Below are positions 54,284 through 61,613 of a stretch of 64,000 bases of DNA, piece after piece (the stretch's first letter is position 1; each line of letters starts with the position of its first letter). Source of the DNA: Bifidobacterium psychraerophilum (GTDB taxonomy: Bacteria > Actinomycetota > Actinomycetes > Actinomycetales > Bifidobacteriaceae); contig NZ_JGZI01000009.1 in NCBI RefSeq assembly GCF_000741705.1, positions 248,001-312,000 on the forward strand, read 5' to 3'. Position numbers and translations under genes: made by a program. Below the pieces are notes generated by a model. The model made no database searches, had not been told where the DNA came from, and saw nothing but the letters and a program-made list of their open reading frames with translations.

Positions 54284-54823
54284 ATGGCATCGCATATTGG
54301 TAAGCTCCCTGTCGCCATTCCAGCGGGTGTGGACGTCGCAATCGACGAAGGCACCTTCTCGGCCAAGGGACCAAAGGGTACAGATTCATATGTTCTCCCT
54401 GAGGGCATCACCGGAAAGATCGAGGATGGGCACATCATCCTGACACCGGTCGATGATCTCAGGCCAACCCGTGCACGTCACGGTCTGAGCCGTTCGATCA
54501 TCGCATCGATGGTTCAGGGTGTGCATGAGGGCTTCTCGAAGCACCTGATGATCGTCGGCACCGGTTACCGCGTGGTTGCGAAGGGAAAGGGCCTCGAGTT
54601 CTTCCTCGGTTACTCGCACACCATCACCGTGAACCCTCCAGAGGGCATCAGCTTCGAACTCCCGAACGCGAACGAAGTGATCGTCCGTGGAACGGACAAG
54701 CAGGCTGTTGGCCAGGTGGCCGCGAACATCCGCAAGCTTCGCGCTCCTGAACCTTATAAGGGCAAGGGCATCAAGTACGCGGACGAACGCATCGTGCGCA
54801 AGGCCGGAAAGGCTGGTAAGTAA
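54284..54823 (+). CDS. rplF: 50S ribosomal protein L6
   Basis: The 179-residue L6 shows [14 protein letters not shown], the duplicated fold, and the C-terminal [22 protein letters not shown] signature. It lies near the sarcin-ricin loop. Confidence 0.98.
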   Translation: MASHIGKLPVAIPAGVDVAIDEGTFSAKGPKGTDSYVLPEGITGKIEDGHIILTPVDDLRPTRARHGLSRSIIASMVQGVHEGFSKHLMIVGTGYRVVAKGKGLEFFLGYSHTITVNPPEGISFELPNANEVIVRGTDKQAVGQVAANIRKLRAPEPYKGKGIKYADERIVRKAGKAGK

Positions 54824-54825
54824 GC

Positions 54826-55197
54826 ATGACAGTCCGAATTTTGGGCAAGGGAAAGAACGTAGCTCGTCTGCGTCGTCACGCTCGCCTACGCAAGCACGTC
54901 ATCGGCACCGCCGAGCGTCCACGTCTGGTCGTCACCCGCACGAACCGCAATGTCATCGCGCAGATCGTCGATGACAGCAGGGGAGTGACCCTGGTGAGCG
55001 AATCAACATTGACTGCATCGTTCTCCGATTTCAAGGGGACTAAGGCAGAGGCAGCCAAGAAGGTTGGCGAGCTGGTAGCTAAGAAGGCTCAGGATGCAGG
55101 CATCTCTGCCGTCGTGTTTGATCGCGGTGGCAACAAGTATCACGGTCGTGTCGCAGCGGTTGCTGACGGCGCACGTGAGGGAGGTTTGGCACTGTGA
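54826..55197 (+). CDS. rplR: 50S ribosomal protein L18
   Basis: The 123-residue L18 has [36 protein letters not shown] and [24 protein letters not shown]. It binds 5S rRNA. Its TGA overlaps the rpsE GTG by 4 nt. Confidence 0.98.
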   Translation: MTVRILGKGKNVARLRRHARLRKHVIGTAERPRLVVTRTNRNVIAQIVDDSRGVTLVSESTLTASFSDFKGTKAEAAKKVGELVAKKAQDAGISAVVFDRGGNKYHGRVAAVADGAREGGLAL

Positions 55198-55937
55198 GCG
55201 AGAACCAGAACAATAAGGAAACTCAGGTGGCTGCAGAATCACAGAACACCCAGAGCGCAACGGACAACCGCAACGACGACCGCAAGGGCGGACGTCGCGG
55301 TGGCCGTGGTGAGGGTCGTCGTGGCGAGCGTCGTGGCCGCAATGGTCGTGACGAGAACCGTGACGAGCTTCTTGACCGCGTCGTAACCATCAACCGCGTG
55401 GCCAAGGTCCACAAGGGTGGTCGTACCTTCAGCTTCGCAGCCCTTGTGGTTGTGGGCGACGGCAACGGCACCGTGGGTGTTGGCTATGGCAAGTCACGCG
55501 AGGTTCCTGCGGCTATCGCCAAGGGCCAGCTTGACGCCAAGAAGAACATGTTCACCGTTCCGCGCATCCGTGGCACCGTCACCCACCCGGTGATCGGCCA
55601 TGATGCAGCGGGTACCGTGCTGCTTCGTCCTGCCGCACCGGGAACCGGTGTTATCGCCGGTGGCCCTGTGCGCGCAGTACTCGAGTGCGCAGGTATCAGC
55701 GACATCCTGAGCAAGTCCATGGGATCGGCAACCGCCATCAACATGGTGCGAGCCACCGTGGCGGCACTCAAGCAGCTCGAAGAGCCGGAAGAGATCGCGG
55801 CACGCCGTGGTCTGTCCTTGGAAGAGGTCGCTCCGGACTCCATGCTCCGTGCACGCGCCGAAGGTATCGCCGAAGCCCGCAAGGCTCGTGAAGAAGCCAA
55901 GGCCAAGGCAGCCACCGACCAGAAGGAAGGTGAGTGA
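55194..55937 (+). CDS. rpsE: 30S ribosomal protein S5
   Basis: The 247-residue S5 has an unusual Asn/Gln- then Arg/Gly-rich N-terminal extension (~1-55), typical of bifidobacterial and other actinobacterial S5. The core follows: [34 protein letters not shown] and [18 protein letters not shown]. It helps decoding fidelity and mRNA entry. The GTG start overlaps rplR. Confidence 0.97.
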   Translation: MSENQNNKETQVAAESQNTQSATDNRNDDRKGGRRGGRGEGRRGERRGRNGRDENRDELLDRVVTINRVAKVHKGGRTFSFAALVVVGDGNGTVGVGYGKSREVPAAIAKGQLDAKKNMFTVPRIRGTVTHPVIGHDAAGTVLLRPAAPGTGVIAGGPVRAVLECAGISDILSKSMGSATAINMVRATVAALKQLEEPEEIAARRGLSLEEVAPDSMLRARAEGIAEARKAREEAKAKAATDQKEGE

Positions 55938-56122
55938 TGGCGAAGCAGATCAAGATCACACTGACCAAGGGATTGGTGAATTCCAACATCAAGCAGCGGG
56001 AGAACGTTCGTTCCCTCGGACTGCACAAGATCGGCCAGAGCGTGACTCGTGAGGACACCGCTGTTTACCGCGGTATGGTGAACAAGGTTCGTCATCTGGT
56101 CACAGTCGAGGAGGTTGACTGA
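55937..56122 (+). CDS. rpmD: 50S ribosomal protein L30
   Basis: The 61-residue L30 has [32 protein letters not shown] 55937 overlaps the rpsE TGA by one base and follows AAGGAAGG. Confidence 0.97.
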   Translation: MAKQIKITLTKGLVNSNIKQRENVRSLGLHKIGQSVTREDTAVYRGMVNKVRHLVTVEEVD

Positions 56123-56124
56123 TC

Positions 56125-56595
56125 ATGGCTACCAACACTGAAGAGAACAAGGTCGAGATCCTGCAGATGCACGATCTTCGTCCGGCGCCGGGTGCCAAGA
56201 AGGATCGCATCCGAGTCGGCCGTGGTGAAGGTTCGAAGGGTAAGACCTCAGGACGTGGAACCAAGGGCACCAAGGCCCGTTACCAGGTTCGTCCAGGCTT
56301 CGAAGGTGGACAGCTGCCGCTGTACATGCGCCTTCCGAAGCTGCGTGGTTTCAAGAACCCGTTCAAGAAGCAGTTCCAGGTCGTGAACCTGGCTGCGCTG
56401 AGCGAGCTGTTCCCCAAGGGTGGCGATGTCGATGTTGAGGCATTGGTCTCCAAGGGCGCGGTTCGTGGTGGTTACGCCGTCAAGGTGCTCGGTCAGGGCG
56501 AAGTCTCTGCACCCTTCACCCTCAAGGGCGTAAAGGCCTCGGCTTCGGCCAAGGCCAAGATCGAAGCCGCAGGAGGCTCGATCTCCGAGGACTGA
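56125..56595 (+). CDS. rplO: 50S ribosomal protein L15
   Basis: The 156-residue L15 has [31 protein letters not shown] (basic 23S-binding loop) and [17 protein letters not shown]. It is a late assembly protein and the last ribosomal gene before a hairpin and secY. Confidence 0.97.
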   Translation: MATNTEENKVEILQMHDLRPAPGAKKDRIRVGRGEGSKGKTSGRGTKGTKARYQVRPGFEGGQLPLYMRLPKLRGFKNPFKKQFQVVNLAALSELFPKGGDVDVEALVSKGAVRGGYAVKVLGQGEVSAPFTLKGVKASASAKAKIEAAGGSISED

Positions 56596-56630
56596 AGTTG
56601 ATGTCCCAAGGGGATGAGCACCGTAATGCC

Positions 56631-56666
56631 ACAATGACCTTCCCCATATTCGGGGAGGGTCATTGT
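56631..56666 (+). terminator. Hairpin between rplO and secY
   Basis: ACAATGACC (56631-56639) pairs with GGTCATTGT (56658-56666) and CCCC with GGGG inside. There is no clear T-run; it may be a partial terminator that lowers secY-adk expression relative to ribosomal genes. TAGACT near 56699 could be a -10 for a separate secY promoter. Confidence 0.55.
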
Positions 56667-56799
56667 CGTATATGTGTGTCATTCGGTACCGATTCGGCTA
56701 GACTCATATTCTAGTGTGTCGGCATAACCACTGCATCGATCGAAGTAGTGCTGATCAGAACAGTGTCATGCTTTGGATGTTTACAGGGAGGAAACCCAG

Positions 56800-58128
56800 G
56801 TGCGGACCTTAATCCAGGCCTTCAAGACCAAAGAGCTCAGAAACAAGATTCTGTTTGCCTTTGGCATCATCATCATCTATCGCATAGGCTCGTTCATTCC
56901 TACTCCGGGAGTGGATTACAAAGTGGTGCAGGACTGCATCACCTCGGCGAGCAGCGAAGACTTCATCGGACTGGTGAACCTCTTCTCTGGCGGCGCTCTG
57001 CTGCAGCTTTCGATCTTCGCATTGGGCATCATGCCCTATATCACCGCGTCAATCGTGGTGCAGCTGCTGCGTGTGGTCATTCCTCGTTTCGAGGCCCTCC
57101 ACAAAGAGGGGCAGTCGGGCGAGGCGAAGCTTACGCAGTACACGCGTTACCTCACCATAGGCCTGGCTGTGCTGCAGTCCACGACCATTCTGGTGACGGC
57201 CCGTTCCGGTGCGCTCTTCAACTACGCATGCAGCGGCCAGGTGATTCCCGACAGCTCGGTGTGGAACCTTATCGTCATGGTCCTCATCATGACCGGCGGC
57301 ACCGGCCTGATCATGTGGATGGCGGAGCTCGTAACCGATAAAGGCATCGGTAACGGCATGTCAGTCCTCATCTTCATGTCCATCTGCTCGGGCTTCCTGC
57401 CTCAGTTGTGGGAGATCGGCTGGGGAACGAACGGCACCAACGGCAATTGGCAGAAGTTCGGCATCGTCACCGCCGTCCTCATCGTCATTCTGGTCTTCGT
57501 GGTCTTCGTCGAGCTTTCTCAGCGTCGTATCCCGGTGCAGTACACACGCCGCATGATCGGCCGCAAAATGTATGGCGGCTCTTCAACCTATCTGCCGCTC
57601 AAAATCAACATGTCCGGCGTGATTCCCCCCATCTTCGCCTCTTCGATTCTGGCGATCCCGACGCTTATCGCACAGTTCGGCAATACCGATCAGAGCTGGG
57701 TGACCTGGATCAACAACAACCTGGCCAGCACCACTTCAGTCTGGTACATCGGTCTCTATTCTCTGATGATCGTGTTCTTCTGCTTCTTCTACACCTCGAT
57801 CACCTTCAACCCTGATGAGACCGCGGATAACATGAAGCAGTACGGCGGCTTCATCCCGGGGATCAGGGCCGGCCGTGCGACAAGCCAGTATCTCACCTAT
57901 GTGATGAACCGTCTGAATACGGTCGGAGCCGTGTACCTGCTCTTCGTGGCGCTGATCCCCACCGTGCTGATCATGGTGATGAGCATCAGCAGCAAGCTGC
58001 CTTTCGGTGGCACCACGATCCTCATCATCGCGGGCGTCGGCTTGGATACCTTGCGTCAGGCGCGGGCCCAGACCGAACAGTTCCAATATGCCGGCTTCCT
58101 TTTCGAGGACAACGATCACAAGAACTAG
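56800..58128 (+). CDS. secY: Protein translocase subunit SecY
   Basis: The 442-residue protein has ten membrane helices with the SecY features FGIIIIYRIGSFIPTPGV, the plug region SGGALLQLSIFALGIMPYITASI and VQYTRRMIGRKMYGGSSTYLPLKINMSGVIP (split over the cytoplasmic loop and helix 7). It forms the SecYEG channel. The GTG start at 56800 follows AGGGAGG. It is separated from rplO by ~200 bp and from adk by 191 bp. Confidence 0.97.
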   Translation: MRTLIQAFKTKELRNKILFAFGIIIIYRIGSFIPTPGVDYKVVQDCITSASSEDFIGLVNLFSGGALLQLSIFALGIMPYITASIVVQLLRVVIPRFEALHKEGQSGEAKLTQYTRYLTIGLAVLQSTTILVTARSGALFNYACSGQVIPDSSVWNLIVMVLIMTGGTGLIMWMAELVTDKGIGNGMSVLIFMSICSGFLPQLWEIGWGTNGTNGNWQKFGIVTAVLIVILVFVVFVELSQRRIPVQYTRRMIGRKMYGGSSTYLPLKINMSGVIPPIFASSILAIPTLIAQFGNTDQSWVTWINNNLASTTSVWYIGLYSLMIVFFCFFYTSITFNPDETADNMKQYGGFIPGIRAGRATSQYLTYVMNRLNTVGAVYLLFVALIPTVLIMVMSISSKLPFGGTTILIIAGVGLDTLRQARAQTEQFQYAGFLFEDNDHKN

Positions 58129-58146
58129 GTAGCATCCCATTTCACC

Positions 58147-58189
58147 GTGTGCACATTCCTGATTTCAACATCCGGAGTGTGCACATTCC
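58147..58189 (+). repeat. Direct repeat carrying palindromic TGTGCACA, secY-adk gap
   Basis: GTGTGCACATTCC occurs at 58147-58159 and 58177-58189, exactly 30 bp apart. Each copy holds the palindrome TGTGCACA. Paired sites on one DNA face suggest a dimeric or cooperative regulator of adk; no known regulator is assigned. Confidence 0.6.
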
Positions 58190-58319
58190 AATATCAAGAA
58201 GCAAGAGCGTGCATCTCAGCACCTATGGAGAGCGCAATCCGGCATGCCGCGTATGAATGCGCATGCGTTCTGGATATCGCACGGTGCACGCAGCCACAAC
58301 CGCAGCAAAGGATCACACA

Positions 58320-58877
58320 ATGAGACTGTTAATCATGGGACCGCAAGGAGTCGGCAAGGGCACACAGGCGGAGCTGTTGGCCAAGCATTACGGTATCCCG
58401 GCCATTTCCACCGGTGACATCTTCCGTTACAACCTGAAGAACAACACCCCGCTCGGCCAGGAGGCGAAGGGCTTCATGAATCAGGGACTGCTCGTCCCCG
58501 ATGAACTGACGAACAAGATCGTGAAGGATCGTCTGGCGATGGATGACGTCGCCAAGGGTTGGATCCTTGATGGATACCCGCGTAATGCGGCCCAGGTTGA
58601 AGCTCTCGATACCATGCTCGAAGAGCTCGGCACCCCTCTGGATGCCGCGGTCGCTTTGACCGCCGACCGAAGCGTGCTGATGGAGCGTATGACGAAGCGC
58701 GCGGAAATCGAAGGCCGTGCCGACGACACCCCTGAGGCCATCGAGAAACGCCTCGATGTATACGAGCATGAGACCGCACCGATCCTGGACATCTACCGCG
58801 ATCGGAGCAAGCTCGTCGAGGTCGACGGTGTGGGCGAAATATCGGATATTTCAGCTGCCATCATCGCTCGACTCTAA
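58320..58877 (+). CDS. adk: Adenylate kinase
   Basis: The 186-residue short-type kinase has MGPQGVGKGTQAELLAKHYG (P-loop), ISTGDIFRYNLKNNTPLGQEAK, GWILDGYPRNAAQ and RMTKRAEIEGRADDTPEAIEKRL. The lid is the short form without zinc cysteines. It interconverts AMP, ADP and ATP. AAAGGA precedes the ATG. infA, which normally follows adk in this cluster, is absent from the window. Confidence 0.96.
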   Translation: MRLLIMGPQGVGKGTQAELLAKHYGIPAISTGDIFRYNLKNNTPLGQEAKGFMNQGLLVPDELTNKIVKDRLAMDDVAKGWILDGYPRNAAQVEALDTMLEELGTPLDAAVALTADRSVLMERMTKRAEIEGRADDTPEAIEKRLDVYEHETAPILDIYRDRSKLVEVDGVGEISDISAAIIARL

Positions 58878-59264
58878 GGATCCCGCGCCGCTCGGCCTGT
58901 GAGTCATCCCGGCATGACCACAGCGAGGGCAGGGAGTCGAAAGACGAAGCCAGGAAATCCTGGCACCACATGATCACTGCTTCAACAGGACGGATAATCA
59001 CGCTTTGGCGTCGAGAGTTCCGGTTCCGTTGAAGCAGTTGTCATATCTGCAACGACGGGCCACCCAAAGATGCGGACCCGTCGCGCCTGAACACAGCCTC
59101 TGGCAGCATCATCGGTATGCAATGCGGCATGCCATCCAGAGAGCACGGTTGATACCGTCGTGGCCGATGTGCCGCGGCATTCCCGGAGCGCCATGTCTGC
59201 GTCTCCATACGGGCGCCATCGACTCCAGGCCACAATCACATGAACGATACGTTTCGTCCGAGAA

Positions 59265-59293
59265 TTGACACTATGTATAACTACGGATATTCT
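59265..59293 (+). promoter_or_regulatory. Promoter of the pilus locus
   Basis: TTGACA (59265-59270) and TATTCT (59288-59293) are separated by 17 bp, the best sigma-A-type promoter in the window. The predicted start near 59300 gives a leader of about 245 nt. Confidence 0.75.
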
Positions 59294-59303
59294 GTAAAAA
59301 GTG

Positions 59304-59315
59304 TTGACGTGTCAA
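59304..59315 (+). promoter_or_regulatory. Candidate operator at the pilus promoter
   Basis: TTGAC-GT-GTCAA is an inverted repeat lying just downstream of the predicted start site, a position suited to a repressor. The regulator is unknown. Confidence 0.45.
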
Positions 59316-59544
59316 TAATTGCGATACGTGCCTCACGGGGTGTGATGGGCATCCGGCTCTTTGCTTAGGGGGTTCGGTTTGCGCTTCACCGGATCCGCGG
59401 CATCGGTACCTCAATGCGAGGAGCGGAAGCTGCTCATCCAGTGGAGGACGGCACAAGAAAAGGATGACGTGCGTGCGGCTTCTAGATGCATGGGACTAAT
59501 CCGTTTCGTGAATAGTTACGTTCAACAGAGCAGGAGAAGTAATC

Positions 59545-61332
59545 ATGAACACGAAATTACGTGTGAAGAGACTGGCGGGCTTGGTGGCCGCAGCCTCTGT
59601 CACGCTGGCGGGATTCGGTCTCGTCAGTACTGCGCAAGCAGCTACTAACGATGCCACCATCACCGTCAACGTTACGCAGGCAGGCGAAACAGGCGCCACC
59701 TACACCGCATATCTCATCGGTGAGTATGAGAACAAGGTGTTCACTGCGGCAGGGAAGATCGATTCCATCGGTATCGCCGCCAATACCGGTTCAGGTGTGA
59801 ATGACGATATCAAGGACGCGGCAATAGCCGCTGGCGCGCCAGCCGCCACCATCGACGCTGCGAAACCTGCTGGCTGGGTTGCGGCCAACTGGTTGGGATA
59901 CACCACCACTCCGATTTCGGACGATACGATTTCCGCGGTTTCACCGTATGCGGGCAAGCTCCAGGTCTTCGCACAGCAGCTGGCCGGGACGGCTAACTTC
60001 ACGACCAACACCACGGCCATCGTGCCCGGTGTCAAATCAGGCGATCCTGTCCCAGCCGGCGGTACGATCACCTTCTCGAATCTGGACGAAGGTCTGTACC
60101 TGATCGTCGATTCCTCCCCATCAAGCTCAGCGGCGCACTCCCTGCCGATCATCGTAGGCACGAAGGCATGGAACCCCGCAGGCAGCGGCAGCTTCGTGGA
60201 CTTCGCCGACGGTGGAACAGGTGTGAAGCCGGAACTGGGTGTGGCCCAGCTGAAGAACGACGCGACCTATGTGGGTAAGACCATCGTCGGCAACGGCACC
60301 GGTTTCAACATCGGTGACGAGGTCGAATATGAGGTGACCTTCACCGTTCCCACGATTCCTGCAGGAAAGATCAACTGGTCGACCACGATCACGGATACCT
60401 TCCCGACGGCCTTGGATCTTCCGGCCGTGACCGACGTGGAGATCTACGCCGGTGCGGATACCACCAACATCGCGAGCAAGCTGCCGGCGGGCTCAATCTC
60501 CAAGGCAGGACAGATCCTCACAATCACCAATCTTGAGAATCTCTTTGCCGCTCAGACCGCAGCCGGAGGCACCGAGTGGGAGAACGTGGCAACCGTTCCC
60601 ACCACCACGATCCCCGTGCCGGCAGGCACCATCATCCGCATCCGTTACAAGGCGGTCATCAATGACCAGGCCGAAGCGGTGTACGCGGTTGATACCCTGA
60701 CCAATCTTCCTGCCAACACCAACTCGGTGAAGTACACGAACCCGGATCACACCGAAGCGCACGACAGCGAAGATGACGCAACCGCATACACCTTCGGCAT
60801 CGACTTGGAGAAGGTCGATAAGGCTGACCCCGCGACGAAGCTCCCCAATGCAAGCTTCACCGTGGCCAGGGCCAGCGCCCCGTCCGTGCCCCTGACGTTC
60901 ACCGAGACCAGTGCGAACAGCGGTGTGTATCGATATGATCCCGCAGGTTCGACGGTTATCGTCTCGAGGACCGCCGGTTCCTTCAAGATCTACGGTATCG
61001 CATCCGGAGAGTATATCTTCACCGAGACCTCGGCGCCGACCGATTTCTATGCGGTCTCGCCGTTCAAGGTCACCATCTCGGCGACATTCGCGTTGAACAC
61101 CCAGACCGTGTCTTCGGTGGACTACGTGCTTGATAGTTCAACGGATACCTGGCTGACCAACGGTGATAAGACCGTCACCGTCGGTGATACGAAGAAGACC
61201 CTGGCCAACTTGCCTTACACGGGTGGCATTGGCATCGCGCTCTTCCTGATCATCGGTGCAGCCGTCACCATCATCGGTGTCCGCGCACACCGCCAGAGCG
61301 CCAAGGCTGAAACCGCAGCCTCGGCAGTCTGA
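59545..61332 (+). CDS. Sortase-dependent major pilin (FimA-like)
   Basis: The 595-residue protein has a signal peptide (cleavage after ~AQA, residue 33), two or three Ig-like pilin domains, an E-box YIFTETSAP (Glu494) for intramolecular isopeptide bonding, and a C-terminal LPYTG (556-560) followed by a membrane helix and HRQSAK. DLEKVDKADPATKLPNASF opens the last CnaB-type domain. A classic WxxxVxVYPK pilin motif is not evident; Lys in YVGKTIV may serve instead. It would be polymerised by a class C sortase, not in the window. GCAGGAGAAG precedes the ATG. A 281-bp gap follows. Confidence 0.9.
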   Translation: MNTKLRVKRLAGLVAAASVTLAGFGLVSTAQAATNDATITVNVTQAGETGATYTAYLIGEYENKVFTAAGKIDSIGIAANTGSGVNDDIKDAAIAAGAPAATIDAAKPAGWVAANWLGYTTTPISDDTISAVSPYAGKLQVFAQQLAGTANFTTNTTAIVPGVKSGDPVPAGGTITFSNLDEGLYLIVDSSPSSSAAHSLPIIVGTKAWNPAGSGSFVDFADGGTGVKPELGVAQLKNDATYVGKTIVGNGTGFNIGDEVEYEVTFTVPTIPAGKINWSTTITDTFPTALDLPAVTDVEIYAGADTTNIASKLPAGSISKAGQILTITNLENLFAAQTAAGGTEWENVATVPTTTIPVPAGTIIRIRYKAVINDQAEAVYAVDTLTNLPANTNSVKYTNPDHTEAHDSEDDATAYTFGIDLEKVDKADPATKLPNASFTVARASAPSVPLTFTETSANSGVYRYDPAGSTVIVSRTAGSFKIYGIASGEYIFTETSAPTDFYAVSPFKVTISATFALNTQTVSSVDYVLDSSTDTWLTNGDKTVTVGDTKKTLANLPYTGGIGIALFLIIGAAVTIIGVRAHRQSAKAETAASAV

Positions 61333-61369
61333 TAGCGAGAGCTGTTGGATCTCCGGCAATGACAAGAAA

Positions 61370-61413
61370 GAAGCCCTCTCTCTCGCGTCCTTCGAGGCGT
61401 GGGGGAGGGCTTC
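61370..61413 (+). terminator. Hairpin between the two pilin genes
   Basis: GAAGCCCTC (61370-61378) pairs with GAGGGCTTC (61405-61413). There is no T-run. It may reduce read-through into the second pilin gene and so set the major/minor ratio. The rest of the 281-bp gap shows nothing. Confidence 0.45.
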
Positions 61414-61613
61414 CCCAATACCGTGATGCGGCATTCCCCCGCCATCGCATCATCCGGCATGTGCTTGTCGTCCATCCCCTCGGTGCGGGCGCGGTCGAGG
61501 GTCTCAGAACCATTCTCGGTTTTCATGGCTTCGTGCCCAGGATGACGAAGAACTCCCCGATCCCCATACCCAAGCCCATAGCTGCGTAACCCGTCCAGAG
61601 AAGGTGTCTGAAT

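Larger units (their letters stand above)
58878..59544 (+). other. Gene-free interval between adk and the pilus locus
   Basis: The 667 bp hold no convincing gene; infA, rpmJ and rpsM are not here. The stretch 59265-59330 is markedly more A/T-rich than the rest of the window and carries the pilus promoter and operator described separately. From about 59300 the rest is a ~245-nt leader to the pilin gene. Confidence 0.6.

Noticed and set aside
58878-59264. Hidden infA or another small gene after adk
   Set aside because: No frame shows the S1-like IF-1 sequence, and the frames present lack ribosome sites and plausible composition.
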